From assembly GCF_000017405.1 (NCBI RefSeq), contig NC_009667.1:1598001-1662000 (forward strand): DNA of 64,000 nucleotides. The letters run 5' to 3'. The notes under the pieces are model-generated. The model saw only the letters and a program-made list of their open reading frames with translations, was not told the origin of the DNA and searched no databases. The translations under genes were made by a program, and so were the position numbers. Shown one piece after another: positions 46,634-55,241 of the stretch. This DNA is from Brucella anthropi ATCC 49188. GTDB taxonomy: Bacteria > Pseudomonadota > Alphaproteobacteria > Rhizobiales > Rhizobiaceae. Each line of letters opens with the position of its first letter. The first letter of the stretch is position 1.

Positions 46634-47026
46634 TCAGCCGATCATGGCGCGGCGCTGGTTGACAGGGCGCTCGATCACTTCCCGCGGAGCCTTGCCACCG
46701 TCGCGTTCTTCGAGCGCTTCGGCTTTCGTCAGTTCGGTTTCCGCAGCCGACAATTCGGCTTCGGCCGCTTCCTTCTGGGACATCAGGTCGCGAATCGATA
46801 CGAAGAGATTGTCGCGCCGCTGGCGTGCCGCCTTGGCGAAGGTCGGATAAGCGAAATGATTGATGTCAGTGATGCCAGCTTTTTTCTCTTCCGATAGAAT
46901 CTGGGCGTCGAGTTCTCCGGCCATCCGTTCGAACTCGCCGATCATCAGGTCGAGCTGGCCCAGTTGACGGCGTTTTTCCTTCACCTGGAACAGTTTCAGC
47001 CTGACTAGGCTTTCACGTGGCTTCAT
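46634..47026 (-). CDS. fliJ: Flagellar FliJ-like protein
   Basis: 130 residues starting at ATG 47026 (MKPRESLVRLKLFQVKEKRRQLGQLDLMIGEFERMAGELDAQI). The protein is almost wholly coiled coil, with RRDNLFVSIRDLMSQKEAAEAELSAAETELTKAEALEE at its end. Its size and layout match alphaproteobacterial FliJ, a chaperone of the flagellar export apparatus. A coiled coil alone is weak evidence, so the identity is probable but not certain. It lies upstream of and divergent from ctrA. Confidence 0.7.
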   Translation of the reverse strand: MKPRESLVRLKLFQVKEKRRQLGQLDLMIGEFERMAGELDAQILSEEKKAGITDINHFAYPTFAKAARQRRDNLFVSIRDLMSQKEAAEAELSAAETELTKAEALEERDGGKAPREVIERPVNQRRAMIG

Positions 47027-47554
47027 ACGCAATACTCCTTGAACACCAACCAGCTTCATGTGTTGGGGCGTTCCCCCCGACTTTATTAACAGGTGTAAAC
47101 GAGCAAAACGCACCCGATCCACCGCCGAATCTCCTTGCGAATCCAAGCCCCTAAAGGGGAAATCATCGCAGCCGTTCTTCCGAAAGGGCTCAACAAGCGA
47201 AACAAAAAGTTAAGAATTCGCTCGTTTGGTAACCATTCCTTTACCGGCGAAGTTAATCATACGCGTTAGGACTTAAGGCTCGGTAAACCTCGTGTGGTTT
47301 TTCGGCAACAGGCGAAAGCTAGAGTCAGATGAATCGCTTAGCGAAGATTCTTAATGCGATGCTTTAGAGTCATCAGAATGAGAATGTCTTTATGATTCAG
47401 GCGCGTAAGAGAATTTTCTAAACAGGGCAGAAATATGCTTGCCAAGCAGAATCATATTTTGTTAACCATTTGCTGGCACCTTCATGCACAGGCAACGATA
47501 GTTCCGTGTGCTGCCGTGAGGGACATCGGGTCGGCTGCGGAAAGGGGATAAGAG
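47027..47554 (+). promoter_or_regulatory. ctrA upstream region with CtrA-type half-sites
   Basis: This 528-bp non-coding region separates the FliJ-like gene from ctrA. TTAACCAT at 47462-47469 is the octamer known for CtrA in rhizobia. GTAACCAT (47229) and TTAATCAT (47253) are close variants. This suggests CtrA autoregulation. It is generally AT-rich with a GGAAAGGGG-type ribosome binding site before the ctrA start. Confidence 0.6.
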
Positions 47555-48253
47555 ATGCGCGTCCTTTTGATTGAAGACGACAGTGCTATCGCACAGAGCA
47601 TCGAGTTGATGCTTAAGTCCGAGAGTTTTAATGTCTACACGACCGATCTGGGCGAAGAAGGCATCGATCTCGGCAAGCTATATGATTACGATATCATCCT
47701 GCTGGACTTGAACCTGCCGGATATGTCTGGTTACGAAGTTCTTCGCACCTTGCGTCTGTCCAAGGTGAAGACGCCGATCCTTATCCTTTCCGGCATGGCC
47801 GGTATCGAGGATAAGGTTCGCGGTCTGGGCTTCGGCGCCGATGACTACATGACCAAGCCGTTCCACAAGGACGAGCTGATCGCACGTATTCATGCGATTG
47901 TGCGCCGTTCCAAGGGACATGCTCAGTCGGTCATCACGACGGGCGACCTGGTGGTCAATCTGGATGCGAAGACGGTCGAAGTTTCCGGCCAGCGCGTTCA
48001 TCTGACCGGCAAGGAATACCAGATGCTGGAGCTTCTTTCGCTCCGCAAGGGTACGACGCTCACCAAGGAAATGTTCCTCAACCATCTCTATGGTGGCATG
48101 GACGAGCCGGAACTGAAGATCATCGACGTCTTCATCTGCAAGCTGCGCAAGAAGCTTGACGCTGTTTCCGGTAGCCAGAGCTACATCGAGACTGTCTGGG
48201 GTCGCGGCTATGTGCTGCGTGAGCCGGATGCGGAAATGCGCGAAAGCGCTTGA
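47555..48253 (+). CDS. ctrA: Cell-cycle master response regulator CtrA
   Basis: 232 residues. Receiver domain [21 protein letters not shown] with phospho-acceptor Asp in [15 protein letters not shown] (Asp51), and switch Thr and Lys in ILILSGM and [13 protein letters not shown]. The OmpR-type winged helix includes [32 protein letters not shown] and [11 protein letters not shown], diagnostic of CtrA. It controls cell-cycle, flagellar and envelope genes. ChpT, its phosphotransferase, and SciP, its co-regulator, are close by. Confidence 0.97.
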   Translation: MRVLLIEDDSAIAQSIELMLKSESFNVYTTDLGEEGIDLGKLYDYDIILLDLNLPDMSGYEVLRTLRLSKVKTPILILSGMAGIEDKVRGLGFGADDYMTKPFHKDELIARIHAIVRRSKGHAQSVITTGDLVVNLDAKTVEVSGQRVHLTGKEYQMLELLSLRKGTTLTKEMFLNHLYGGMDEPELKIIDVFICKLRKKLDAVSGSQSYIETVWGRGYVLREPDAEMRESA

Positions 48254-48276
48254 TCGGCAACAGGCTTCGAAATGTA

Positions 48277-48302
48277 AAAAGCTCCGCTTCGGCGGAGCTT
48301 TT
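48277..48302 (+). terminator. Bidirectional terminator between ctrA and the convergent response regulator gene
   Basis: AAAAGCTCCGC-TTCG-GCGGAGCTTTT, an 11-bp perfect stem, followed by GCTTTTTGG on the plus strand. It separates convergent transcripts. Confidence 0.85.
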
Positions 48303-48326
48303 GCTTTTTGGGGACTGCTTTTGGAT

Positions 48327-48710
48327 TTAGGCGGACAGAATGCCTGAAAATTGTTCGGTGAGATAGGCGCGGTCAAACGGCTTCAGGATGTAGCCATTGG
48401 CGCCTGCGCGCTTCGCCCGCATAATGCGGGTCACATCGAGTTCATAAAGACACAGGATGATGCGGGGGCGGTCGCCGCCCGGCATGGCGCGGAGCTCGGT
48501 CACGACTTCCAGCGCTGTCATGTCCGGAAGGTCATAGTCGAGCAGAACGACGTCTGGCTTGCGCGCAAAACAGATTTCGAGCGCTTCCCGACCGGTTGAG
48601 GCCTCAGCAAATTCTGCAATGGTTTCGGAAAGGACGCGGCGCGCAACTTTGCGAATGACGGAGGAATCGTCGACCAGCAGGCAATAACCTGTCATTGGTT
48701 CATTCGCCAT
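48327..48710 (-). CDS. Single-domain response regulator
   Basis: 127 residues from ATG 48710. CheY-like: acidic pocket in LLVDDSSVIRKVARR, Asp in VVLLDYDLPDMTALEVV, and Lys in ANGYILKPFDRAYL. No output domain. It sits between ctrA and chpT, so it may take part in the same phosphorelay. It is not clearly CpdR or DivK by sequence. Confidence 0.85.
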   Translation of the reverse strand: MANEPMTGYCLLVDDSSVIRKVARRVLSETIAEFAEASTGREALEICFARKPDVVLLDYDLPDMTALEVVTELRAMPGGDRPRIILCLYELDVTRIMRAKRAGANGYILKPFDRAYLTEQFSGILSA

Positions 48711-48830
48711 GCAGTCCCCCTCCACAAATGCGTGTTGGCTGTCACGCCTTCGCTGAACATCTTCTGACGCATATCTCACTGGAAATGCGTTGCCTGACTG
48801 ATAGAGGGTTTTATGACTGTTTGCCAGTGT

Positions 48831-48853
48831 GAGCGCGGGGCGGCCCCGCGCTC
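48831..48853 (-). repeat. Strong hairpin between chpT and the response-regulator gene
   Basis: GAGCGCGGGG-CGG-CCCCGCGCTC, a perfect 10-bp stem, just beyond the chpT stop at 48862. There is no T-run, so it is probably a processing or partial-termination element. Confidence 0.5.
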
Positions 48854-48861
48854 AGGGGCGC

Positions 48862-49491
48862 TTATTCAGCAGAAAATACGATGTCTTCCGCAGTGGCGTG
48901 GATGGAAATCTTCATGCCGGCTTCTTCGGCCAGAAGCAGAGTGTAGTAAGGCTGGACGGAATGGGCGTCGATCGGCTCTTCCGGGGCCGCACCCGAATGA
49001 AGCTCAAGGAACTTCGGCGGAACGCGCAGCATACGACCCTTCACGGTGATGACGAAGCGCGGTTCGGTATCTCCGCCTTCGAGGCGCACAGCCAGTGAGC
49101 CGCCACGTGGTATGGCTGCATTGCCGATCAGAAGCATGTTCAGAAGCAGCTTGACCTTGTTCTTGGGCAGAAGGACACGCGTGCCTTCCCAGGTGAATTC
49201 CGGCTTTTCGTTCTTGAAATATTCAGTGGCGACGTTCTGTGCATCGCCTGTGTCTATCTGCACGCCCGCCGAACCTGCAGCGCCAAAAGCGATGCGGGCA
49301 AACTGAAGGCGGGCGGAGGCATTGCGGGCGCTCGACTTGATAAGCGCCATGGCGTCTTCGTCGGCTCCGCCTTCTTCCAGCAGTTCCAGGCCGTTATTGA
49401 TCGCGCCAACCGGCGAAATGATGTCATGACAGATCCTGCTGCACAGAAGCGCACCGAGGTCGAGCGCAGAAAGGGTAACGGGCATTGGCAT
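48862..49491 (-). CDS. chpT: Histidine phosphotransferase ChpT
   Basis: 209 residues from ATG 49491. The DUF2328/HPT pattern is clear: LGALLCSRICHDIISPVGAINNGLELLEE with phospho-acceptor His in RICHDI, then FARIAFGAAGSAG. The C-terminal part resembles a degenerate histidine-kinase CA domain (LLLNMLLIGNAAIPRGGSLAVRLEGG), ending PYYTLLLAEEAGMKISIHATAEDIVF. It passes phosphate from CckA to CtrA and CpdR. Confidence 0.93.
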   Translation of the reverse strand: MPMPVTLSALDLGALLCSRICHDIISPVGAINNGLELLEEGGADEDAMALIKSSARNASARLQFARIAFGAAGSAGVQIDTGDAQNVATEYFKNEKPEFTWEGTRVLLPKNKVKLLLNMLLIGNAAIPRGGSLAVRLEGGDTEPRFVITVKGRMLRVPPKFLELHSGAAPEEPIDAHSVQPYYTLLLAEEAGMKISIHATAEDIVFSAE

Positions 49492-49887
49492 GGCGTTTTC
49501 TCCGGAACGCGGATCGATCCTGCTCGTCCCGGCGTGTTGGATGAGCAGACCGTTATCGGTTGACGAGACAGTTCGCAAAGCCAGAGTTTGCGCGCTGCAT
49601 GAAGGTGGGCGAATCGCCCGGAATATCGATTTAACTGGATACACGCGCCGTCGGACCGCCGCAACAAAGCTCTCTTTCCGGTTCTTTCGGGCTCCGGCAT
49701 TCCCTCACATCAGTGTGAAAAGCTGGAAATCGTATGCCTTCGTAAAGCCAATTTCGATGCTTAAAGGTTTGGACAATAAATTCGGGTCTAAAATAGGTGC
49801 GATTCGACCGAAATGTCCGTAAGAGACGTGGTCTGGCTTTTAACAGGGCCGTCAGACAGAGGAGCGGAGAGCCAAAAGGAATTTTAC
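49492..49887. promoter_or_regulatory. chpT/eipA divergent intergenic region
   Basis: Contains no gene that I can support. It is about 396 bp and AT-rich in its right half. GCTTAAAGG (about 49760) is a weak CtrA-type element. No clear sigma-70 promoter was seen. Confidence 0.35.
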
Positions 49888-50484
49888 ATGGCCATACAAT
49901 CCCTGTCGCAAATCAGATTCCGCAATGCGGCGTGCTTCGTTGCGTTTTTTGCGGCGCTGTTTGTTTCTTTCATCGCTCTGCCAAATCAGGCCAGAGCACA
50001 GAACACATACACTGCCGAGGAAATCGTCGAATCTGGTCACAGGTTCTTCGGGTCGACTTCGGGTGGCATCGCAAGCGCGGTCGAAAAGGCGTTCCAGAGT
50101 TTTGGTCTGCCCAACGGCTATATTCTTGGTGAAGAAGGCTCCGGCGCTTTCATCGGCGGCCTGACCTACGGCGAAGGCACGCTCTATACCAAGAACGCAG
50201 GCGACCATAAGACCTACTGGCAAGGCCCTTCACTTGGCTGGGATTTCGGCGGGCAGGGTTCTCGTGTGATGATGCTCGTCTACAATCTCGACGACATCCA
50301 GAACCTTTACGGTCGTTATGCCGGTGTTGCAGGCTCTGCCTATGTCATTGCGGGTGTCGGCTTCAACGTCCTGAAACGCGAGAACATCATGCTGGTGCCG
50401 ATCCGCACCGGTGTGGGCGCGAGGCTAGGTGTGAATATCGGTTATCTGAAGCTGTCCGCTGCGCCGACGTGGAATCCGTTTTAA
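49888..50484 (+). CDS. eipA: Envelope integrity protein EipA (DUF1134)
   Basis: 198 residues from ATG 49888. A signal peptide (AACFVAFFAALFVSFIALPNQARAQ) is followed by a compact periplasmic beta-barrel: TYTAEEIVESGHRFFGSTSGGIASAVEKAFQSFGLPNGYILGEEGSGAFIGGLTYGEGTLY, then GGQGSRVMMLVYNLDDIQNLYGRYAGVAGSAYVIAGVGFNVL. DUF1134 defines EipA of Brucella, described as a CtrA-linked protein needed for envelope integrity. Its place next to chpT and ctrA matches that locus. Confidence 0.93.
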   Translation: MAIQSLSQIRFRNAACFVAFFAALFVSFIALPNQARAQNTYTAEEIVESGHRFFGSTSGGIASAVEKAFQSFGLPNGYILGEEGSGAFIGGLTYGEGTLYTKNAGDHKTYWQGPSLGWDFGGQGSRVMMLVYNLDDIQNLYGRYAGVAGSAYVIAGVGFNVLKRENIMLVPIRTGVGARLGVNIGYLKLSAAPTWNPF

Positions 50485-50605
50485 GGATTAGTTGCGCATA
50501 GGTGTCTTTTCAGCCGGAGATTGTTTTAGCTGGCTGGAAAGACGGTCGATTGCGCACTATGAATAGGAAATATTTGTCTGAAACCGCTCGGGCCTATTTG
50601 AAATC

Positions 50606-51538
50606 GTGATCCAGTCCGCTCTCTTTTTCATATTCGGCGTTCTTGTGACAGTTTTCGTCGTGGTTCTGCTCGGCCCTTCGGTCTGGCGACGCGCCTTTTT
50701 TCTGGCGCGCCGGCAGGTTCAGGCGGAACTGCCGATAACGCTGGCCGAGATACGTGCCGACCGCGACGGGTTGCGCGCCGAACACGCCGTTGCAGTCAGC
50801 CGTCAGGAACAATTGCTGAAGCTCGAACGCCACAAGAACGCGGAACAGAAGGTGACGCTCGCCCGGCAATATGAAGAGCTGAAACGCATTCCGCTCCTCG
50901 AAGGAAGCCAGGCGGAGATCGAGAAGCAACTGGAAGAGCACGAGCGGGTGACGAAAGAAGCCGAGGCGGCGCGTGACACGGCGCTGGAAAAAGCAGAAAT
51001 CCTCCAGGCGGAACTGGAACGGATGCAGAGCCACTACAGCGCGCTCGAGGGACTGGCCGATACCTTGCGTATCGAAATAAGTGGAAGCGAGACGGAGTAC
51101 AGCCGTCTGACAAACGAGATGACTGAAATGCGTCGAGATCGCAAGGAAGCCGCAGCACGTTACAACGAAGTTTCGACCCAGTTGACCTCTGCACAAACGG
51201 AGCTGAAAAGCGAAAAGCGGCGCAATGGTGAACTGCAGCAGAAGCTTGAAAAGCTGATATCCGAGCTTTCCGACGCGCAGGAAAAAATCGAGCGCTATAG
51301 CCGTAAGAATGCTGGCGCGAGTGACAACCCCGAGTTGGCCGAAATCGAACGCGAGAATGCAGCGCTTCGTGAAGAAATGGCCGTGCTCGCCGCCCGTATG
51401 GTGGCTGCGACCGCTGAAAAAGAAGGACCGGAATCTCCGATCCATTCAATTCTTGAAGCGGCAGAAAAATCTGACACAGGAAAAGACAAGAAATCCGGCC
51501 CCAAAAGTCTGGCGCGCCGCATTCGCGACCTGCAATAG
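50606..51538 (+). CDS. Membrane-anchored coiled-coil protein, 310 aa
   Basis: N-terminal transmembrane helix (SALFFIFGVLVTVFVVVLLGPSVW), then a long, charged coiled coil (EIEKQLEEHERVTKEAEAARDTALEKAEILQAELERM, then RLTNEMTEMRRDRKEAAARYNEVSTQLTSAQTELKSEKRRNGELQQKLEKLISEL). Shares the plan of rhizobial inner-membrane coiled-coil proteins of unknown role. A RIME-like repeat begins at its stop. Confidence 0.65.
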   Translation: MIQSALFFIFGVLVTVFVVVLLGPSVWRRAFFLARRQVQAELPITLAEIRADRDGLRAEHAVAVSRQEQLLKLERHKNAEQKVTLARQYEELKRIPLLEGSQAEIEKQLEEHERVTKEAEAARDTALEKAEILQAELERMQSHYSALEGLADTLRIEISGSETEYSRLTNEMTEMRRDRKEAAARYNEVSTQLTSAQTELKSEKRRNGELQQKLEKLISELSDAQEKIERYSRKNAGASDNPELAEIERENAALREEMAVLAARMVAATAEKEGPESPIHSILEAAEKSDTGKDKKSGPKSLARRIRDLQ

Positions 51539-51688
51539 AGCATTTCCAGTTTAAATCGAATCGTTGGAAATGCTCTATCTCTTTGTTTTTACGTGCATCT
51601 TTATCCCATTGTTGCGAAATCAGAAATCAGCCCAGTGGACTGATTTCCCCGCGAAGGCGGTTCCCACTTTTGGGAGACATGCTTTAGT
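51537..51688. repeat. RIME-like palindromic intergenic element, copy 1
   Basis: AGAGCATTTCCA (51537-51548) pairs exactly with TGGAAATGCTCT (51565-51576) and a degenerate relative, AGACATGCTTTA (51677-51688), ends the element after GGTTCCCACTTTTGGG. This repeat family with GAGCATTTCC ends is frequent in Rhizobiales intergenic DNA. It overlaps the stop of the preceding gene. Confidence 0.7.
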
Positions 51689-51695
51689 TCAGCGA

Positions 51696-51992
51696 TTATT
51701 CCTTGCCGAAAACATCCGACCAGTCGGGATGACGCATCGCCTGCGCGTGCATGAAGCTGCAGCGCGGGATGATTTTCCATCCGCTGCGCCGCGCGTCCAG
51801 AACGGCATTCTTGGCAAGCGCCTGCGCGACGCCTTTGCCACGCATCGTATCCGGCACGAAAGTGTGGTCGATGGAAATCAATGAGGGACCAAGCTTCGTA
51901 TAGGTCATTTCGGCTTCGCTGCCGTCAAGAACAGCCGCATAGCGTCCGCCGTCGGAGCTGTCTTCCTTGCGAATCTCGATAGTCCCGCTCAT
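51696..51992 (-). CDS. GNAT-family acetyltransferase
   Basis: 98 residues of the small YjdJ/GNAT-like type: RYAAVLDGSEAEMTYTKLGPSLISIDHTFVPDTMRGKGVAQALAKNAVLDARRSGWKIIPRCSFMHAQAMRHPDW. The RGKGVA acetyl-CoA loop is intact. The substrate is unknown. Confidence 0.85.
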   Translation of the reverse strand: MSGTIEIRKEDSSDGGRYAAVLDGSEAEMTYTKLGPSLISIDHTFVPDTMRGKGVAQALAKNAVLDARRSGWKIIPRCSFMHAQAMRHPDWSDVFGKE

Positions 51993-52064
51993 GCCATCCT
52001 CCTGAACAAATACGTGTTCTGATCAACGCATCAAGTTCACAACATAGGAACGGAATGTGCAAAT

Positions 52065-52092
52065 AAAAACCGGCCACGTGGGCCGGTTTTCG
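52065..52092 (-). terminator. Rho-independent terminator after sciP
   Basis: AAAACCGGCC/GGCCGGTTTT around a short loop. On the minus strand the stem is followed by TTATTT. It follows sciP, whose 3' leader also holds a CCAAAACC/GGTTTTGG hairpin at about 52157-52178. Confidence 0.8.
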
Positions 52093-52187
52093 ATTTGTCG
52101 ATCCATGACAAGCACGGAAGATATTGTTCCACCGAGGCCATGATCCCCGTCCTTCCAAAACCTGTCCCGGTTTTGGCGAGACAGGTC

Positions 52188-52463
52188 TTAGTGACGATAT
52201 TGTTGTATTCTGGTGGTCCTGAGACCGGCGAGACCATGCTCGTCGATCGAGGATTGCCAGCCAAGGAACTCCTCCACCGTCAATGTATAACGCTGGCATG
52301 CCTCCTCAAGGCTCAGAAGTCCGCCGCGAACAGCAGCGACAACTTCGGCCTTGCGGCGGATGACCCAGCGCCTTGTATTGGCGGGGGGAAGGTCCGCAAT
52401 GGTCAGCGGGCTGCCATCAGGACCGATAACATATTTTATACGCGGTCTTACCAGATCGGTCAT
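52188..52463 (-). CDS. sciP: SciP (DUF1153), CtrA-inhibiting protein
   Basis: 91 residues. The DUF1153/SciP pattern is present: RPRIKYVIGPDGSPLTIADLPPANTRRWVIRRKAEVVAAVRGGLLSLEEACQRYTLTVEEFLGWQSSIDEHGLAGLRTTRIQQYR. SciP is a helix-turn-helix protein that binds CtrA and blocks transcription at CtrA promoters. The gene lies 4 kb from ctrA. TTACCAG occurs twice, 11 bp apart, in its upstream region (52541-52558), perhaps as a control site. Confidence 0.93.
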   Translation of the reverse strand: MTDLVRPRIKYVIGPDGSPLTIADLPPANTRRWVIRRKAEVVAAVRGGLLSLEEACQRYTLTVEEFLGWQSSIDEHGLAGLRTTRIQQYRH

Positions 52464-52677
52464 TGTACTCTCTACACAACACTCAAGGACCTAATCGAGT
52501 GTGAGACTAACGCGACAGCTTTAAAAATTACCTAAGCAGCTGGTAACTCTCTGGTAAGACTTGGAAAAATTTTCGTTTTCGCCCTATTGCCGGCGTTTTT
52601 GCGACATATGTCTGGAAAACCTCACGGGGAAGTGTGCCTTGCCTGTCGCAATCTGGACAATGATTGTTCCCGGACCC

Positions 52678-52706
52678 TTGGCAAATTGCCGCACTTTAGC
52701 CTATAT
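52678..52706 (+). promoter_or_regulatory. mnmA promoter
   Basis: TTGGCA (52678-52683) and CTATAT (52701-52706) with a 17-bp spacer, a good sigma-70 match. Transcription would start near 52713, about 53 bases before the mnmA start. The rest of the 302-bp space between sciP and mnmA holds nothing else that I can support. Confidence 0.6.
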
Positions 52707-52765
52707 AGGGCGCAGAAATCTAAATTTTGAGAAGCAGGGCGTATGCCCGGAAGCTGGAATCAATC

Positions 52766-53962
52766 ATGAGCCTGAACAGCCTCGATCTGCCGGGAAAGCC
52801 GGAAGACACGCGCGTTGTCGTCGCCATGTCGGGTGGCGTCGATTCATCTGTTGTGGCCGGGATTCTCAAACGTGAAGGTTACGATGTCGTTGGCGTGACG
52901 CTGCAGCTTTATGATCATGGCGCAGCCGTTCATCGCGCTGGTTCCTGCTGTGCGGGACAGGACATCGAAGATGCCCGCCGCGTTTCGGAAAGTCTCGGCA
53001 TTCCGCATTATGTTCTCGATTACGAAGCACGCTTCCGCGAAGCTGTGATCGATCCATTTGCGAATTCCTATGTCAGCGGCGAAACACCGATTCCATGCGT
53101 CTCCTGTAACCAGACGGTCAAGTTCGCCGATCTTCTCCAGACCGCACGCGATCTTGGCGCCGACGCGCTGGCGACAGGACATTACATTCGCAGCCGCGCC
53201 AATGGTGCGCACCGTGCGCTTTATCGTCCGGTCGATACGGATCGCGACCAGAGCTATTTCCTGTTTGCAACCACGCAGGAGCAGATCGATTATCTGCGCT
53301 TCCCGCTCGGTCATCTGCCGAAGGCACAGGTGCGTGAAATTGCAGAGGAAATGGGCCTGACTGTCGCCAAGAAACAGGACAGCCAGGACATTTGCTTCGT
53401 GCCGCAGGGCAAATATTCCGACATTATCTCCAAACTGAAGCCGGAAGCGGCCAATCCCGGCGATATTGTCCATATCGATGGCCGCACGCTCGGCCGCCAC
53501 GATGGCATTGTACACTACACCGTTGGCCAGCGCCGTGGCATTGGCGTTGCCACAGGTGAACCGCTTTATGTCGTGCATCTCGATGCCGCCAATGCGCGGG
53601 TTATCGTCGGTCCGCGTGAAGCGCTGGAAACGCACAAAGTCTTCCTGCGTGACATCAACTGGCTGGGCGATGCGCCGATCAGCGATTTGCCTGAAGGCGG
53701 AATGGAAGTATTCGCGAAGGTTCGCTCGACCCGACCGCCACGCCCTGCCGTGCTGCGCCATGCCGATGGCCAGACTTGGGTTGAGCTGGTCGATGGTGAA
53801 AGCGGTATCGCTCCGGGACAGGCCTGCGTGCTTTATTCCGATGAAAGCAACACTGCGCGCGTCTTTGGCGGCGGCTTTATTGGCCGTTCGGAACGCGAGC
53901 CACAGGCAGAAGAGATGTTGCGCCGCCTTGTTGCCAACACGGCAAGTGCCTCGGCAGCTTGA
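52766..53962 (+). CDS. mnmA: tRNA 2-thiouridine(34) synthase MnmA
   Basis: 398 residues. PP-loop [33 protein letters not shown] (about 24-56), first catalytic Cys in [36 protein letters not shown], second Cys in [17 protein letters not shown], and GQRRGIGV. It thiolates U34 of tRNA Lys, Glu and Gln. ATG 52766 is preferred to an earlier start at 52727, because its distance to the predicted promoter is normal. Confidence 0.97.
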
Positions 53963-53984
53963 AGCTTTTTCTGATCGATGAATG

Positions 53985-54015
53985 AAAAGCGGGTGCGAGA
54001 GCATCCGCTTTTTTT
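53985..54015 (+). terminator. Rho-independent terminator after mnmA
   Basis: AAAAGCGGGTGC-GAGA-GCATCCGCTTTT with a run of seven T. One G-T wobble in an otherwise perfect stem. Confidence 0.85.
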
Positions 54016-54042
54016 ATGTGTGTCAGCAAGATGCTATCTCAG

Positions 54043-54115
54043 TTAGAGCATTCGTTGTTATGCATGCCTTTATTCCGAAACCGGTTTCCACTTTCGAGAT
54101 ACATGCTCCAGAGTT
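54043..54115. repeat. RIME-like element, copy 2
   Basis: TTAGAGCATT at its start and ATACATGCTCC near its end, with CCGAAACCGGTTTCCACTTTCG in the middle, the same end and middle motifs as the element at 51537. Part of a 343-bp gene-free stretch (53963-54305) filled by repeats. Confidence 0.6.
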
Positions 54116-54188
54116 TGAAAGCGACAAACGGGGAGTCAATTGCACTGGCTGCGTCTAAGCTCATAGTGAGCGGTATTTTGAGCGCGTT

Positions 54189-54285
54189 TTGATCCGGCCG
54201 AATCAGATCGGCGCTCCAACTTTTTGTTTTGATGCGCATCTTATTCGAAAACCGTTCCACGCTTTTCGGGATGCGCTCCAAGCTT
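54189..54285. repeat. RIME-like element, copy 3
   Basis: TTGTTTTGATGCGCATCTTATTCGAAAACCG with TTCCACGCTTTTCGGGATGCGCTCC, the commonest layout of the Rhizobiales family. It lies just upstream of the EamA transporter gene. Confidence 0.6.
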
Positions 54286-54305
54286 TGGCTTCAGAGGTCT
54301 TGAAG

Positions 54306-55241
54306 ATGACGGCGCAGAAAATGATGGGGTGGAAGGAATGGGCGATGCTTCTTGTTCTTTCCGTTCTCTGGGGCGGTTCATTCTTCTTCAACGGCATTGC
54401 TGTTCGAGAATTGCCGCCTTTCAGTATCGTCACGCTTCGGGTGGGGCTGGCTGCGCTCGCTTTGGTCGTATTGATTCGCATGATGGGCCTGTCGCTGCCG
54501 AAAGACCGCCGTGTATGGCTGGCGTTTTTCGGAATGGGCTTTCTCAATAATCTGCTGCCTTTCTGTCTCATCGTCTGGGGGCAGACCCAGATTGCCAGCG
54601 GGCTGGCTTCCATCCTCAATGCCACGACACCGCTCTTCGGCGTCATTGTTGCGCATTTTCTGACGGCGGATGAAAAGATCACCCGGAACAAAATTGCTGG
54701 CGTTTTGATCGGCTTTTGCGGTGTAGCAATCATGATCGGACCCGATGCCATCGGCGGGCTTGGAGGCAATCTGTGGCCGCAGCTTGCGATTCTGTGTGCT
54801 GCTTTTTCTTATTCGCTGGCGGGAATTTTCGGTCGCCGCTTCAAAGCGATGGGGGTCGCGCCGTTGATAACCGCTACCGGCCAGGTGACGGCCACGACCG
54901 TCATGCTCATTCCGGTGGCTTTGTTGGTCGATCATCCCTGGACGCTGGCCGCTCCGAGCGCGGCAGTCTGGGGAGCGCTGGCCGGTATCGCGCTTCTTTC
55001 AACAGCACTCGCTTATGTTCTCTTTTTCCGCATTCTTTCGACGGCGGGCGCGGTCAATCTCATGCTGGTGACGTTTCTCATTCCCGTTAGTGCAATCCTG
55101 CTCGGAGTGCTCTTTCTTGGCGAGACTTTGCAAGCCAAGCATTTGATCGGCATGGCAATGATCGCCGCAGGATTGGCAGCCATCGACGGCCGGTTGATAG
55201 CAGCGGTATTGCCATCGTCAGGTAAACGAGAAATCTACTGA
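54306..55241 (+). CDS. EamA/DMT-family transporter
   Basis: 311 residues with ten transmembrane segments in two EamA repeats: WAMLLVLSVLWGGSFFFNGIAVRELPPFSIVTLRVGLAALALVV and LWPQLAILCAAFSYSLAGIFGRRFKAMGVAPLITATGQVT, then NLMLVTFLIPVSAILLGVLFLGETLQAKHLIGMAMIAAGLA. Exporters of metabolites or amino acids are common in this family. The substrate is unknown. Start at ATG 54306 excludes a repeat-derived N-terminal extension. Confidence 0.9.
   Translation: MTAQKMMGWKEWAMLLVLSVLWGGSFFFNGIAVRELPPFSIVTLRVGLAALALVVLIRMMGLSLPKDRRVWLAFFGMGFLNNLLPFCLIVWGQTQIASGLASILNATTPLFGVIVAHFLTADEKITRNKIAGVLIGFCGVAIMIGPDAIGGLGGNLWPQLAILCAAFSYSLAGIFGRRFKAMGVAPLITATGQVTATTVMLIPVALLVDHPWTLAAPSAAVWGALAGIALLSTALAYVLFFRILSTAGAVNLMLVTFLIPVSAILLGVLFLGETLQAKHLIGMAMIAAGLAAIDGRLIAAVLPSSGKREIY

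Noticed and set aside
51564..51571. GTTGGAAA at a chromosomal site as another phage operator
   Set aside because: It is the arm of a RIME-like palindrome in the host and is therefore a coincidence.
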